The notes under the pieces were generated by a model. The model did no database searches, had not been told where the DNA came from, and saw nothing but the letters and a program-made list of their open reading frames with translations. The translations under genes and the position numbers were made by a program. Of a DNA stretch of 19,426 nucleotides, positions 1-7,979 are shown in pieces. Numbering within the stretch: the stretch's first letter is position 1; each line of letters begins with the position of its first letter. The DNA is from Acanthaster planci (lineage: Eukaryota > Echinodermata > Asteroidea > Valvatida > Acanthasteridae), in the NCBI RefSeq assembly GCF_001949145.1, contig NW_019091588.1:238801-258226 (forward strand). The letters are read 5' to 3'.

Positions 1-107
1 GAATTTCTCGTGTCTTTGCAAAAATAGCAAATCACGTTTTAAGTGTGATCTATCATTTCTTTTTATGTAGTGTTTATTTATTTTTTGTTTTTATAACGGG
101 CAAGCGA

Positions 108-119
108 GGGGAAATCCCC
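108..119. promoter_or_regulatory. Palindromic NF-kappaB/Rel-like site
   Basis: The 12-mer GGGGAAATCCCC matches the kappaB consensus GGGRNWYYCC on both strands and is flanked by A and T to make a 14-bp near-palindrome (107-120). Rel-family factors bind such sites in animals. No transcription start or downstream exon is visible, so this is a motif match only. Confidence 0.3.
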
Positions 120-191
120 TATTTTGTTTGAGAGTGATTGGTTTTTGCGGTCGGTGCACGTCACGCGTTGTTTACAGGAAAAGTGCGCCCG

Positions 192-211
192 GGGTCAAAA
201 GGTCAAGGTCA
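192..211 (+). promoter_or_regulatory. Cluster of three nuclear-receptor half-sites
   Basis: GGGTCA (192-197), AGGTCA (200-205) and AGGTCA (206-211) lie in the same orientation. The first two have a 2-bp spacer (DR2-like). The last pair are abutting and create TCAAGGTCA (203-211), the extended half-site used by monomeric ERR/SF-1-type receptors. This is motif evidence only, about 70 bp from the kappaB-like palindrome. Confidence 0.3.
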
Positions 212-1289
212 GTGAAGTGGGAATCCCCGGCGCGAGTGGCGGGTGGCGGAAAGAAGGTGATAGTGAAAGGTGAAGGTGAAAGCGGGGTGAAAGCGGGGTT
301 CCTACTACTAGCGGACGGAATTGTTGATTGGACCCTTCTAACTTTCCCGGCGTGTGGGGGAGCTTTTTTGGAAGAATAAATGGGGAATTTCTGGCCCTTT
401 TCCAGTTATTATAGGACAAAGAGACACGGTATACACACCTCTGATCTTTGGCTATAATCGTTACTGTTTCGACAACCTCCAAAGACTAAACTGCTAATTT
501 TCTGCTCCCGTAAATAAAAAAGCACTAAAGCCCTTTTGGTCTTTTGCCATGGGTGCCGCCATCCTGTCTTTACAGGATTCATTTTAAAACGTGCCCACAG
601 AAAACAGTGCAAAATCGGATAGCGCCACCTGATGACTCTCGTGAAGAGGTTGGTCTCTGTTTTTGTCGCTGGAAATTCAAGATTATTGCCAGAAGATCAC
701 TTTCATTTCAAAATCACGGGGGTTAGTAGCCGCCTGCCTCCATCCAAAATAGACCGGCAATTTTGGGATTTTTGTGAAAGAAGTACCCCGAACTGGAATC
801 TATAATATCTAATTCTACGATGTCTCCTGATTATGGTCCGTCTTATTGTATAAATCCCGTGGGATCACGAAGTATTAATTCGCGCGCAGAAATACAACCA
901 TTTCACAGTGGTTAAGGACCCAGACATTTAAAAAAAATTCCCCTTGATATTATGCTTTTAATCAGTTCACTAGTACCTAATGAGATAACGTTCACCAAAA
1001 AGTTTTTTGTTTTTTAATAATTTTACCGTATATTCCACTGAAGTACACACCGTAGCCTTTTTTGAAGAAAGGTAGGCTCATTCTAGTTGAAAAAGTGAAC
1101 CATAAACCCTGCTTTTCAAAAACAAAATTATATCTTCAGATAGAAACATGTGCATCAGGTTGTAGCTTGTTAGACACTTTTTAATCTGATATAAATTTGC
1201 TTTCGAAAAAAAATGAAGAGAGTACGAAAATTCGCGTATACCTTTTGCAGCAAACTATGAAACGTACCAAACAAGAAAAATACACTGAC

Positions 1290-2712
1290 ATTATTATTGG
1301 TTTATCATTTCATTCCTTCACCGCAAGCGGGGGAATTGCGGAATAGTTACAAAAGACACACATACACATATTGAGATTGAAGAGATTTACAGGGTGTTGA
1401 AAATGTAGCGTAAAGTTAAAGCTTTGACAAAGTGCAAAGTAAACAAAGAACAATACATAAACTGATAAGTCATTAACATATAAAGCATTTAGAATTTACA
1501 TATTGATGATTATGAAAACCCGGGAAGTAAAACAAATGGACAGAATTGGGGGTTTGAAATATTAGAAGAGAGGGAGGGGAAAACTGGTAAAAAGGAGTAT
1601 CGGTGGAATATCATCGAATAAAAGAGGCAAGTACAAATAAAACAGTTATATTTGTGTGACAAATATGATGTTGTAGTTCAGACCTAGATTACACCATATC
1701 AATGACTTTCATCCCACTTCTTAGTCATACAAATTATGTGACTTTTTGGTATCGCCTTGTTCTACAGAAAAGCAAGGAGAACTTGTCAGAGTTTCTAAGA
1801 TGTGGGTGATGCATCGCTTTCCTACTTCGTGGTAGCCAACAGATGCGATAAGGGTTTCAAAGACCTCCATGGACATCTGCTCCTTTTTTCAGCAACAGTG
1901 TTGAGGTTGCAGGCAAGAAGTACAAGTTCATATATAGTCTGTGTACTGCCTGCTCGATGCTAATTTTTTAGCCCTGAATGCCAAGTGGAGCTTGAATACT
2001 TCAATAAAATGCAACCATGTCGTGCAATGGTATATTAAAATGCTTTCATTGTTAATCTTTCGGTTTGCCTTTTTTCAGAATGGATTTAACATGGGTGTTC
2101 CATCTTAAGTCTTTAGTTATTTCGAGTCCCAAAATCTTAACTGCAATGACTGACAGCAGAGGAGAGCCATTGATTGTTTAAGGTTGCTCAGTTGGGGCTT
2201 CTTTAGCAAATGTAATCTGCATGGGTGCACATTTATAGACATTCAGTCTCATATGATTGTTGACGGCTCAGTCAGCCAAATTGTTGTGGGGCATTTTCAT
2301 ATCCGATGGAGTCTTATTGTTACTTTTCCCCACCATCGTCAAGTTATCCACATACTTGAGGATGGTGAGTGGCAATTTTCAAGTGAGTCATTAACTAGTG
2401 TAAGGAAACCGAGGTGGCCAATGCGCGTTCCCTGTGGGACACCACCGCTAAGCAATTTCCAGTTACTGGTTTCACCGCGATAATGGACACACTGCTCTCT
2501 TCCTCTCAGGAAGCTGGCCATCCATGTGATGACCAATGGGCAAGCTTCAAGGTTAATGAGTTTGTTGAAGAGTATGATATTATCAAGAGAGTCAAAAGCT
2601 TTGCTAAAGTCTGTTATGACAACAGTGCTCACATTACGTGTGCTGGTGTGGTTTCCTACAGGGTGTGTGATGCGTCTAGTGCAGTAGTGTAGTTGTAGAT
2701 AGTATTGCACAT
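1290..2712 (-). mobile_element. CR1/Jockey-like LINE fragment (3' part, inverted)
   Basis: Reading the minus strand, a reverse transcriptase domain (2710 to about 1800) is followed by a non-coding tail that ends near 1290. The end reads as a stretch carrying GGAATGAAATGATAAACC and then an ATA/AAT-rich tail, a layout typical of CR1/L2/Jockey-type LINE 3' ends. No target-site duplication can be defined, because the 5' side is cut by the next element near 2710-2730. The exact 3' boundary and the clade are inferred. The retroelement identity rests on the RT motifs described in the separate entry. Confidence 0.75.
1800..2710 (-). pseudogene. Decayed non-LTR reverse transcriptase (LINE ORF2 fragment)
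   Basis: This is the part of a LINE RT that would copy element RNA into DNA at a nicked target. The clearest block (2710-2339 minus) contains the palm motif DFSKAFD, a WMASFLRGR stretch and SGGVPQGT, which are hallmark RT motifs. A frameshift near 2370 then moves the catalytic box into another frame, where it reads YVDNLT instead of the usual YxDD: the second aspartate is lost. Further on are MRLNVYKC, a stop where a conserved Trp is expected (about 2251), a second frameshift near 2145, VKILGLEITKDLRWNTHV (the conserved thumb-side block), and YSSSTWHSGL near 2000, again in another frame. At least two stops and several frameshifts make it dead. The endonuclease half is absent, cut off near 2710. 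Confidence 0.85.
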
Positions 2713-2729
2713 TCCGCTTTCAACCGTCA

Positions 2730-3549
2730 GCTGCTGCTTCTGGCTACCCGCGTGCGGGGCGAAAAGGGGAGCCGAGTGCGTAAGTCTCCCTCTGCCAGTA
2801 CATAGCCTCTCCACCATCAAGACTCTTGCAGTGCCTCCTCGTGGCAGCACACGGTAACTGGGCATCTTGCGACCCCAGGCTAAACTGCAAGGGATCTCGG
2901 AGCTGCAGTGGGCCCCAGAGGCATGGTGTGCAGGCCCGCCAGTGTGCGGATACGCCCTGGCACCTAGCCAACCACTGCCCCAGCTATGAGTTAATTAGTG
3001 TTTGATGCCTTACAAGGCTGTCAGGCCGGCTGTTGAACATCCAAGCCGCTATTGGAAGCTGTAACTATGCTGCTTGCGTTCAGCCTCCATCCCACAAGGA
3101 GTCAATCATCAGTGGTGCAGCATTCGTCGGCCTTCATCGTCCTGCTCCTCTGCTTGCCATGGGGATCACCGGCGACTGTGAAGCGGTGCGAGTGAGGATT
3201 GCGCGCCTTCACTATCATCGGGACCAAAAACTCCTTGTGCAAGCCTGTCTTCCTCCTTCTTTCATCTCCTCGACTTTCCAAAGTCCTGTGGCGATGGGCT
3301 GTCCTGCGACGGGAACAGTATCGGATGTGGATGGAAGTTCTTAGTAGGACAGCTGCACGTTAGGCGGCAGCAGTGTTCCTTGGCATACTCGAGACAAGTG
3401 CTGAGGTTCGTGTCCTCCTGTTGCGACCAGGCAGCCTTTTTCGGGGATCGCACTGCCTACCCCGAATTGAGACGGAGCGAGAAAATGAGCTCCAAACAAA
3501 ACCTGGCTCATCTGGCCGGCCATCCTACTGCAGCTTGCGGTCTATCCCC
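2730..3549 (+). other. G+C-rich leader, probable LINE 5' UTR
   Basis: This stretch differs sharply in composition from the A+T-rich DNA on the left and leads directly into the endonuclease frame. Several short open frames occur on both strands (2744-2971 minus, 3033-3344 plus, 3262-3453 minus), but none has a recognisable domain. I interpret it as the 5' untranslated region of the LINE. Alternative: unrelated genomic DNA captured between two elements. Confidence 0.45.
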
Positions 3550-3957
3550 CCTTGCGGTCGTAAAACAATTGTAAAAAATCTGACACTTGCATGTTGGAAT
3601 ATTCAAACTATGATGGACTCAATGGGAACCGATAGACCTCCTCGCAGAACTGCTCTGATCGCCTCTGAACTCAAACGTTACCGCATTGATATCTGTGCCC
3701 TGAGTGAAACTTGCTGATGAAGGATCCATCACTTAATCCCAGGCCGGATACACCTTCTTCTGAAAGGGCCTGGCCCCTGAGGAGCAGCGAATACACGGTG
3801 TTGGACAAACTATACGTAACGAAACTCTTTCAAACATCTCTGAGTCACCTGTTGGCATCAGCTCTCGTCTGATGTCACTCAGAATTCCACTCCCCCATAA
3901 CCAGCAATACATCATCAGTGCCTATGCTCCAACATTGAACTCTTCCGAAGAGAGCTA
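3550..3957 (+). pseudogene. AP-like endonuclease domain of LINE, internally deleted
   Basis: The domain nicks genomic DNA to start target-primed reverse transcription. The frame ending at 3717 contains LTLACWNIQT, with the conserved Asn of the APE-type fold, then ICALSET, holding the catalytic Glu. After a stop at 3715 the match continues in another frame, with GYTFF (a stop replaces the usual Trp), RIHGVG, SRLMSLRIPL and IISAYAPT (3740-3950). The next conserved blocks, GDFNAR and the terminal SDH box, are missing. The sequence instead jumps to the post-endonuclease linker at about 4008, so roughly the second half of the domain has been deleted. Stops, a frameshift and the deletion leave it non-functional. 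Confidence 0.8.
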
Positions 3958-4007
3958 GGATGACTGCATCTCAAGAAGTGCTCTGATACTCTACGAGAAG
4001 AAATCCT

Positions 4008-4832
4008 GATTGGTTCAACGAGCGCTTGACAGAGATTGTTCCTCTTCTTGGTGCCAAAAGACCTGCTTTTCAAGCCCACGTCAGCCGCCCAGCTTCGAGA
4101 ACCCTGCTCCGGAAATTTGGAGAGGCCCGGTCGATCACTCAGAAAAAACTTCGAGAGATCAAGGACGACTGGTGGCTCCGAAAAGCACAGGAAATTCAGC
4201 GATTCGCTGATGACACCAACATGTTTGTGTTCTACAATGAGATCAAAGGCATCTATGGGCCAAGAAGACGAGCGGTAATACCTGTCAGATCAGTGGATGG
4301 CGGGACCCTCTTGAAGGACAAACAACAAATCCTTGCAAGGTGGGCTGATAATTTTCGGGACCTGCTCAATCGTGTGAATCCCACCGACCAATCTGCTCTC
4401 GATGAACTCCCCAACCTGCCTCCTGTTCGAGAAATAGACAACCGCCCCTCCATCCAGGAATTGAAGAAAGCCATAGGGCTCCTCAAGAATTGAAAATTTC
4501 CGGGTCAGGATAATATCCCCAGTGAGATCTTCGAGTATGGTGGCAACCAACTTCTTGTAAAACTCCACGATCTGTTCAATTTGTGCTGGGAACGAGGCAC
4601 CATTCCAGTCTCCTGGAAACACGCGACTGCGGTCACGATCTACAAGAAGAAGGGAGATCGATCAGAATGCGGTAATAGCCGTGGAATCTCACTACTCGAT
4701 ATAGCTGGAAAGATCCTTGCTCGAATCATGCTTCAACGCTTCATGCTCTCACCATCTTCATCACTGAGAGAGTCCTTCCAGAGTCCCACGCAGGCCCAAA
4801 CGATGATGCATTTCTACCTGCTCGTGGCTTAT
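4008..4832 (+). pseudogene. LINE linker and N-terminal reverse transcriptase, truncated
   Basis: A well-preserved frame (4026-4493) begins near DWFNERL and runs through FYNEIKGIYGP, ILARWADNFRDLLNR and a LKKAIGLLKN block, ending at a stop (4492-4494) where a Gly or Ser is normal. The same frame resumes with GQDNIPSEIFEYGG, then LFNLCWERGTIPVSWK, YKKKGDRSECGNSRGISLL and AGKILARIMLQR, which are the early RT motifs of this LINE class. After about 4745 the match shifts frame (ITERVLPES at about 4765) and fades near 4830. The catalytic motifs FxxDF and YADD are absent because the Gypsy element begins there. This is the longest conserved coding block of the element, but it is clearly a fragment. 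Confidence 0.85.
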
Positions 4833-4833
4833 C

Positions 4834-5590
4834 TCAGACTTGGTGCTGTGTCCTGGTCTGGAATAGCGGATAAGAGTACAGGAGGAACTCACCCGTGTCC
4901 CGTTGCAGTATATGAGGGTCAGTCAACACTGACACAAGTTTGACCAGCGTCTTATTAAAACGCTCTACTAACTCAGATTTCAGATTGTAGGCGGTTGCAC
5001 GGGTTTTTCTGATGCCAAACAACATACACACCTCACTGAAAACTGCGGACTCTAAGTTATTTCCTCTGTCCGAAAGCAGCTCCTGAGGAACCCTAAACTT
5101 ACAAATGAACTCATTCACCAACTTTAGCGCTACTGTGGTGGCGGTGGCATCTGGAAGCTGGTAGGCCTCCATTCATTTTGTACACTAGTCACCGACAACA
5201 AATATCCAATGGTTTCCACTGTCGCTCTTGGGCCGTGGCCCGAGCAAGTCCAGTGCAACTCTCTTCATGAGAACACCGACTCTGAAGTGCTGTAGGGGTG
5301 CTCTTCCCTTTTTGGCTGGCGACTAATACGCCTATCGCACACATCACAACAACGAACAAATGACCTGATATCAGTCACAATACCTGGCCAATAATATCTC
5401 AGCCTCACCTTGGCCTCAGTCTTCTGACTCCGAGGTGGCCACTTAGCTGCCCCCCATGCAGCTCTGACATGACTTCTTCACAGTGTTTCTCCGGCATGAC
5501 CAATTGCCATCTTATCGTCTTCCGGTCATTTGACTCCCATCTCCGATATAGAAGGCTATTTTGCACGACCAACTGTCCCACAAAGACCAC
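4834..5590 (-). pseudogene. Gypsy integrase, decayed and 3'-truncated
   Basis: Integrase inserts the element cDNA into the host chromosome. Reading down from 5590: an N-terminal zinc-binding HHCC module with the two His in HGGQLSGHLG and the Cys pair in CCDVC, joined by RYYWPGIVTDIRSFVR. Then ALDLLGP and a block carrying the first catalytic Asp (VVGD, about 5190), interrupted by two stops at a Tyr and a Trp position (about 5186 and 5174). MEAY and LVNEFICKF follow, then SDRG with the second catalytic Asp, and LVERFNKTL with the catalytic Glu (about 4960). A frameshift lies near 5405. The C-terminal part is lost at the junction with the LINE. All three DDE residues survive, but the reading frame does not. 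Confidence 0.88.
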
Positions 5591-5738
5591 ATTGTCTTAG
5601 TCGCAGCTTGAGCATGGGACACCTGCTGCCTAGGGGATCTACTCTCGCCACTCTCCTTTGCTCGAATGAGCCAGTTCACGGATTAGTTGGTCAACTATGC
5701 CTCTCTCCAGACCTCACTAGTCAATTTCGGCTGGGCTA

Positions 5739-6322
5739 CTACGCCCCTAACCATTTGCTTCTCAGTTTCGACCTGGTTACAGACTCCACACTGACCTGAT
5801 TACTCTCTGAATCAGCCTGATTTCGACCATACTGTTTACATGGCCGTAGAGACAGTCCGTCAGCATTGCCGTGTTTCTTTCCTGGCCTGTGCTTAATCTC
5901 TACACTGTACTCGGAGATAATCTGAATCCACCTCGCCAGTTGACCCTCGGGGTTCTTGCAGTTCAGCAACCACCGAATTGCGGCGTGGTCTGTCCTCAGT
6001 GTCACTTTTCGGCCGTATAAATACTGCCTGAAGTTCTTGAAGTACGCTATCACTGCCAACAATACTTGTGGCGTTACGCAATAATTGCACTCTGCCCTGC
6101 TGAACTCACGGCTGGCGTAAACCAAGACTTTTTCCTCTCCACCTTGAATTCGGGACAAAACCCCACCTGTGCCGTCTCCACTGGCATCTGTGTCCAGAAT
6201 ACAGTCGCCCTCCGCAATTGGATAAGGCAAAACTGGGACAGACTGAAGCCTAGTCCTAAGCTCAATTGGCACTCTTCACGCCAAACAAACTCTCTTGCCT
6301 TTCCAGTTAAGGTGTGAAGCGG
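5739..6322 (-). pseudogene. Gypsy RNase H domain with end of RT connection
   Basis: RNase H degrades the RNA strand of the RNA:DNA hybrid during cDNA synthesis. The frame from 6272 down to 5739 is the longest intact piece of the element (177 codons). It contains ILDTDASGDGTGGVLS (first catalytic Asp), VLVYASREFSRAE, a TPQVLLAVIA block with its Glu missing, FRQYLYGRKVTLRTDHAAIRWLL (split here as FRQYLYG and RTDHAAIRWLL), EGQLARW and HRPGKKHGNADGLS (last catalytic Asp). In most relatives the TPQ position reads TRKELLA, so the catalytic Glu appears substituted by Gln-Val. Just upstream, in a shifted frame, LHTLTGKAREFVW marks the end of the RT connection. The rest of RT and the protease are deleted. 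Confidence 0.88.
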
Positions 6323-6325
6323 GTG

Positions 6326-6356
6326 TTATGAGAAAGTCTCTCGGACTTTCTCATAA
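6326..6356. repeat. Perfect 13-bp inverted repeat at the gag/pol deletion junction
   Basis: TTATGAGAAAGTC (6326-6338) and GACTTTCTCATAA (6344-6356) are exact reverse complements separated by 5 bp. On the minus strand the right arm is normal gag coding sequence (ENYEK) and the left arm replaces whatever followed in gag. The hairpin sits exactly where gag similarity ends and the RT-connection match begins at 6322. Confidence 0.9.
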
Positions 6357-6573
6357 TTCTCTGTCTCCAATGCGGCAATTATGGCCCAGTCCATGTTCTT
6401 TGGCCGTGCCCTGTGAATCCCCTCACATACCGTCTGACTCATTACGGCGTTGCGGAAATGATTCTTGGCAAGTTGATCTCGTGCGTCCTCCTGTAACTCA
6501 GGGCAGGCTTTCACTGTAAGCTCGCGCACGGCTTGCCCCCAAACTCTTGCAATTACTCCTTTGGCCCCTGCCG

Positions 6574-6783
6574 CAGTGGCGTAACTAGGGTGCTGCAGCT
6601 GAGGGGGGCACCTGGGGTACACAATTGTTTTCAGTGGGCACTGAAAATAATTGAACTAGGTGCCTGTCTAAACGCCTACCTACATAAATGGACGTAAATG
6701 TCCATTTCAAAATTTCAAATGGGGGCACCCGGGGGGCACGGGCCTCTGTGGGGGGGCACTTGCCCCCTGTAGTTACGCCACTG
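6574..6783. mobile_element. hAT-like MITE 1 (210 bp) with 8-bp target duplication
   Basis: The element starts CAGTGGCGTAACTAGGG and ends with the inverted counterpart TAGTTACGCCACTG, giving near-perfect terminal inverted repeats. It is flanked by CCCTGCCG (6566-6573) and CCCTGCTG (6784-6791), an 8-bp duplication with one mismatch. Eight-bp duplications and CAG...CTG ends are typical of hAT transposons. It has no transposase frame. It splits gag, and gag similarity resumes cleanly on both sides. Confidence 0.88.
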
Positions 6784-6856
6784 CCCTGCTGACGGTGTCT
6801 TAATTCAACTAAGTAATTCTCGGCTTGTAAGCCGGAATTAAACCTCCTCTTCAACA

Positions 6857-7045
6857 CAGCGGCGTAGCAAGCGGGGGGGGGGTTGGGGAGGGTGTTGCAC
6901 CCCCATAATTCTTTTCAGTCGGCAAATAAAGGGTCACTCGGCAAATGACACTGAAATTGACGTCATGAATTATTGATGTACATCGACCAGTCGGCAAATT
7001 CACCCTGGCACACCCCCCATAGAAAATGCCTTCGCTACGTCGCTG
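6857..7045. mobile_element. hAT-like MITE 2 (189 bp) with perfect 8-bp target duplication
   Basis: The ends are CAGCGGCGTAGCAAGC and the inverse of CAGCGACGTAGCGAAG, flanked by an exact 8-bp duplication CTTCAACA (6849-6856 and 7046-7053). Inside are three copies of a CASTCGGCAAAT motif (6916-6927, 6935-6946, 6988-6999) and a G-run. There is no coding capacity. It shares an internal block with MITE 1 at the same distance from the left end, so the two are probably diverged relatives. The exact target duplication suggests it is not very old. Confidence 0.92.
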
Positions 7046-7959
7046 CTTCAACAGTTGTACCATTTCCGCATAACTGTACTCTTTTCCACCTCCAGTTTCT
7101 CCACCCAACACTCTGAGGGCATTTCCCTGCAAGCTTGCAGCAAGGTAAGTAGCGGAGTCATCATCATCCCAACCGTTAGCCTTCTTACCAAATTCAAAAT
7201 GCCAGTGGCACTCTGTCCAAAAGACCTTTCCACTGTATCTATTCATTAGTTGGCATGATGTTGGGACGGTTCTGCTTCCTCCCCAACCTCTTCTACATCC
7301 CACCCTCATTAACTACCTTCAGCACTCTCTTTAGTGGCCAGGGATCTACCAACGGGATGACTTAATCTTTTCCCAGTTGCTCACTACTACCTATTCGGGT
7401 AGCAATGCTCATTAGCTTTGCCTGCAACTTCTCCGGGGTCAGAACCTCTTGTCTTTCTACAAAAGGATTCGTTGGTGGTGACTGTACCGTACCAACACAC
7501 AAATTTTCTTCGTCTGCCATACTAGACTTCCTAGTCAGTGGGGTTTTCAGCTCTACTGAAGCGTCGAGTGTGGGTCTCCGGAAGGGTGTGCTTTCTTTAG
7601 CTGTCAACTTCCAACTTACCCTTACAAACTAGCTCTGGCGACATGTCCAAACTGGGCACCTTCGCCCTCATAATAAATGACTCATATCACTCGGGACTCA
7701 AAACTCAGGGTCAACCCTGCACCAAAACCTCTCTAATTCAGCCTCTTTTGCAGACTTATCAAGCTGCAGCAGCTGATGCTCCATTCTCAGGCGACCCGAT
7801 TCTTCTCCGAGTGCCTGTACCTTATTACCAGCTGGTGAGGCAACTGCCCCCCGCTGCTGACTCATGATTACGGAGTCCAACAAAAACCAACCTAAACAAT
7901 GCCAACTACTCTGTGAATCTCTACTTATTAGTGGTTCTTAGATTTCTCAATCAATTCCA

Positions 7960-7977
7960 AACCCACTCCTAACACCA
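7960..7977 (-). other. Gypsy primer binding site
   Basis: On the minus strand, TGGTGTTAGGAGTGGGT begins two bases (AA) after the apparent end of the 5' LTR. It resembles the TGGTGTCAGAAGTGGG-type primer binding sites seen in several animal Gypsy elements, where the 3' end of a host tRNA primes minus-strand cDNA. The tRNA species cannot be fixed from this degenerate copy. Confidence 0.6.
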
Positions 7978-7979
7978 TT

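Larger units (their letters stand above)
1..1289. other. Gene-free stretch, A+T-rich, with a GC-richer patch at 100-300
   Basis: I see no supportable gene here. Open frames at 128-379, 195-482, 409-612 and 544-726 overlap on both strands, show no recognisable domain and look like chance. The 100-300 patch is richer in G+C and contains a palindromic kappaB-like site (108-119), three nuclear-receptor-type half-sites (192-211) and an 11-bp perfect tandem duplication, GGTGAAAGCGG, at 275-285 and 286-296. From about 730 to 1289 the sequence is plain A+T-rich DNA with nothing I can name. Confidence 0.6.
2730..4832 (+). mobile_element. APE-type LINE (CFDP2-like, perhaps RTE-related), 3'-truncated
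   Basis: In order on the plus strand: a G+C-rich leader (about 2730-3550, inferred to be the element's 5' UTR), an endonuclease start (3550-3957), and a pre-RT linker plus the first RT motifs (4008-4832). Sequences of this kind are abundant in invertebrate genomes and are often annotated as craniofacial development protein 2-like or endonuclease-reverse transcriptase. The element interrupts the inverted LINE at its left side and is cut by the Gypsy element at about 4833, losing the RT palm and 3' end. The left boundary is approximate and the clade is not resolved. Confidence 0.75.
6340..7865 (-). pseudogene. Gypsy gag, interrupted by two MITEs
   Basis: Gag forms the particle that packages element RNA. 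The likely start is the ATG at 7865, just inside the primer binding site. The N-terminal part has a Glu/Leu/Arg-rich, coiled-coil-like stretch (MEHQLLQLDKSAKEAELERF, about 7790-7730), followed by stops and frameshifts. A central block (7250-7054 minus) reads YSGKVFWTECHWHFEFGKK, then ANGWD and ATYLAASLQGNALRVLG, typical of Gypsy capsid. After MITE 2 (6857-7045) comes LKRRFNSGLQAENY with VELRHRQQG. After MITE 1 (6574-6783) comes VRELTVKACPELQEDARDQL, then MSQTVCEGIHRARPK and ALETENYEKV. No CCHC zinc knuckle is present, because the copy is cut at the hairpin junction. Matches to Gypsy Gag are from memory of the family, not from a search. Confidence 0.82.

Noticed and set aside
128-379. 83-codon plus-strand frame near the left edge
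   Set aside because: It overlaps an equally long minus frame, has no domain, and its Gly/Val/Lys-rich translation follows from the GGTGAAAG-type repeats.
2744-3453. Minus-strand frames in the LINE leader as host exons
   Set aside because: They fall in the G+C-rich leader continuous with the plus-strand endonuclease, and show no domains or splice-site pattern.
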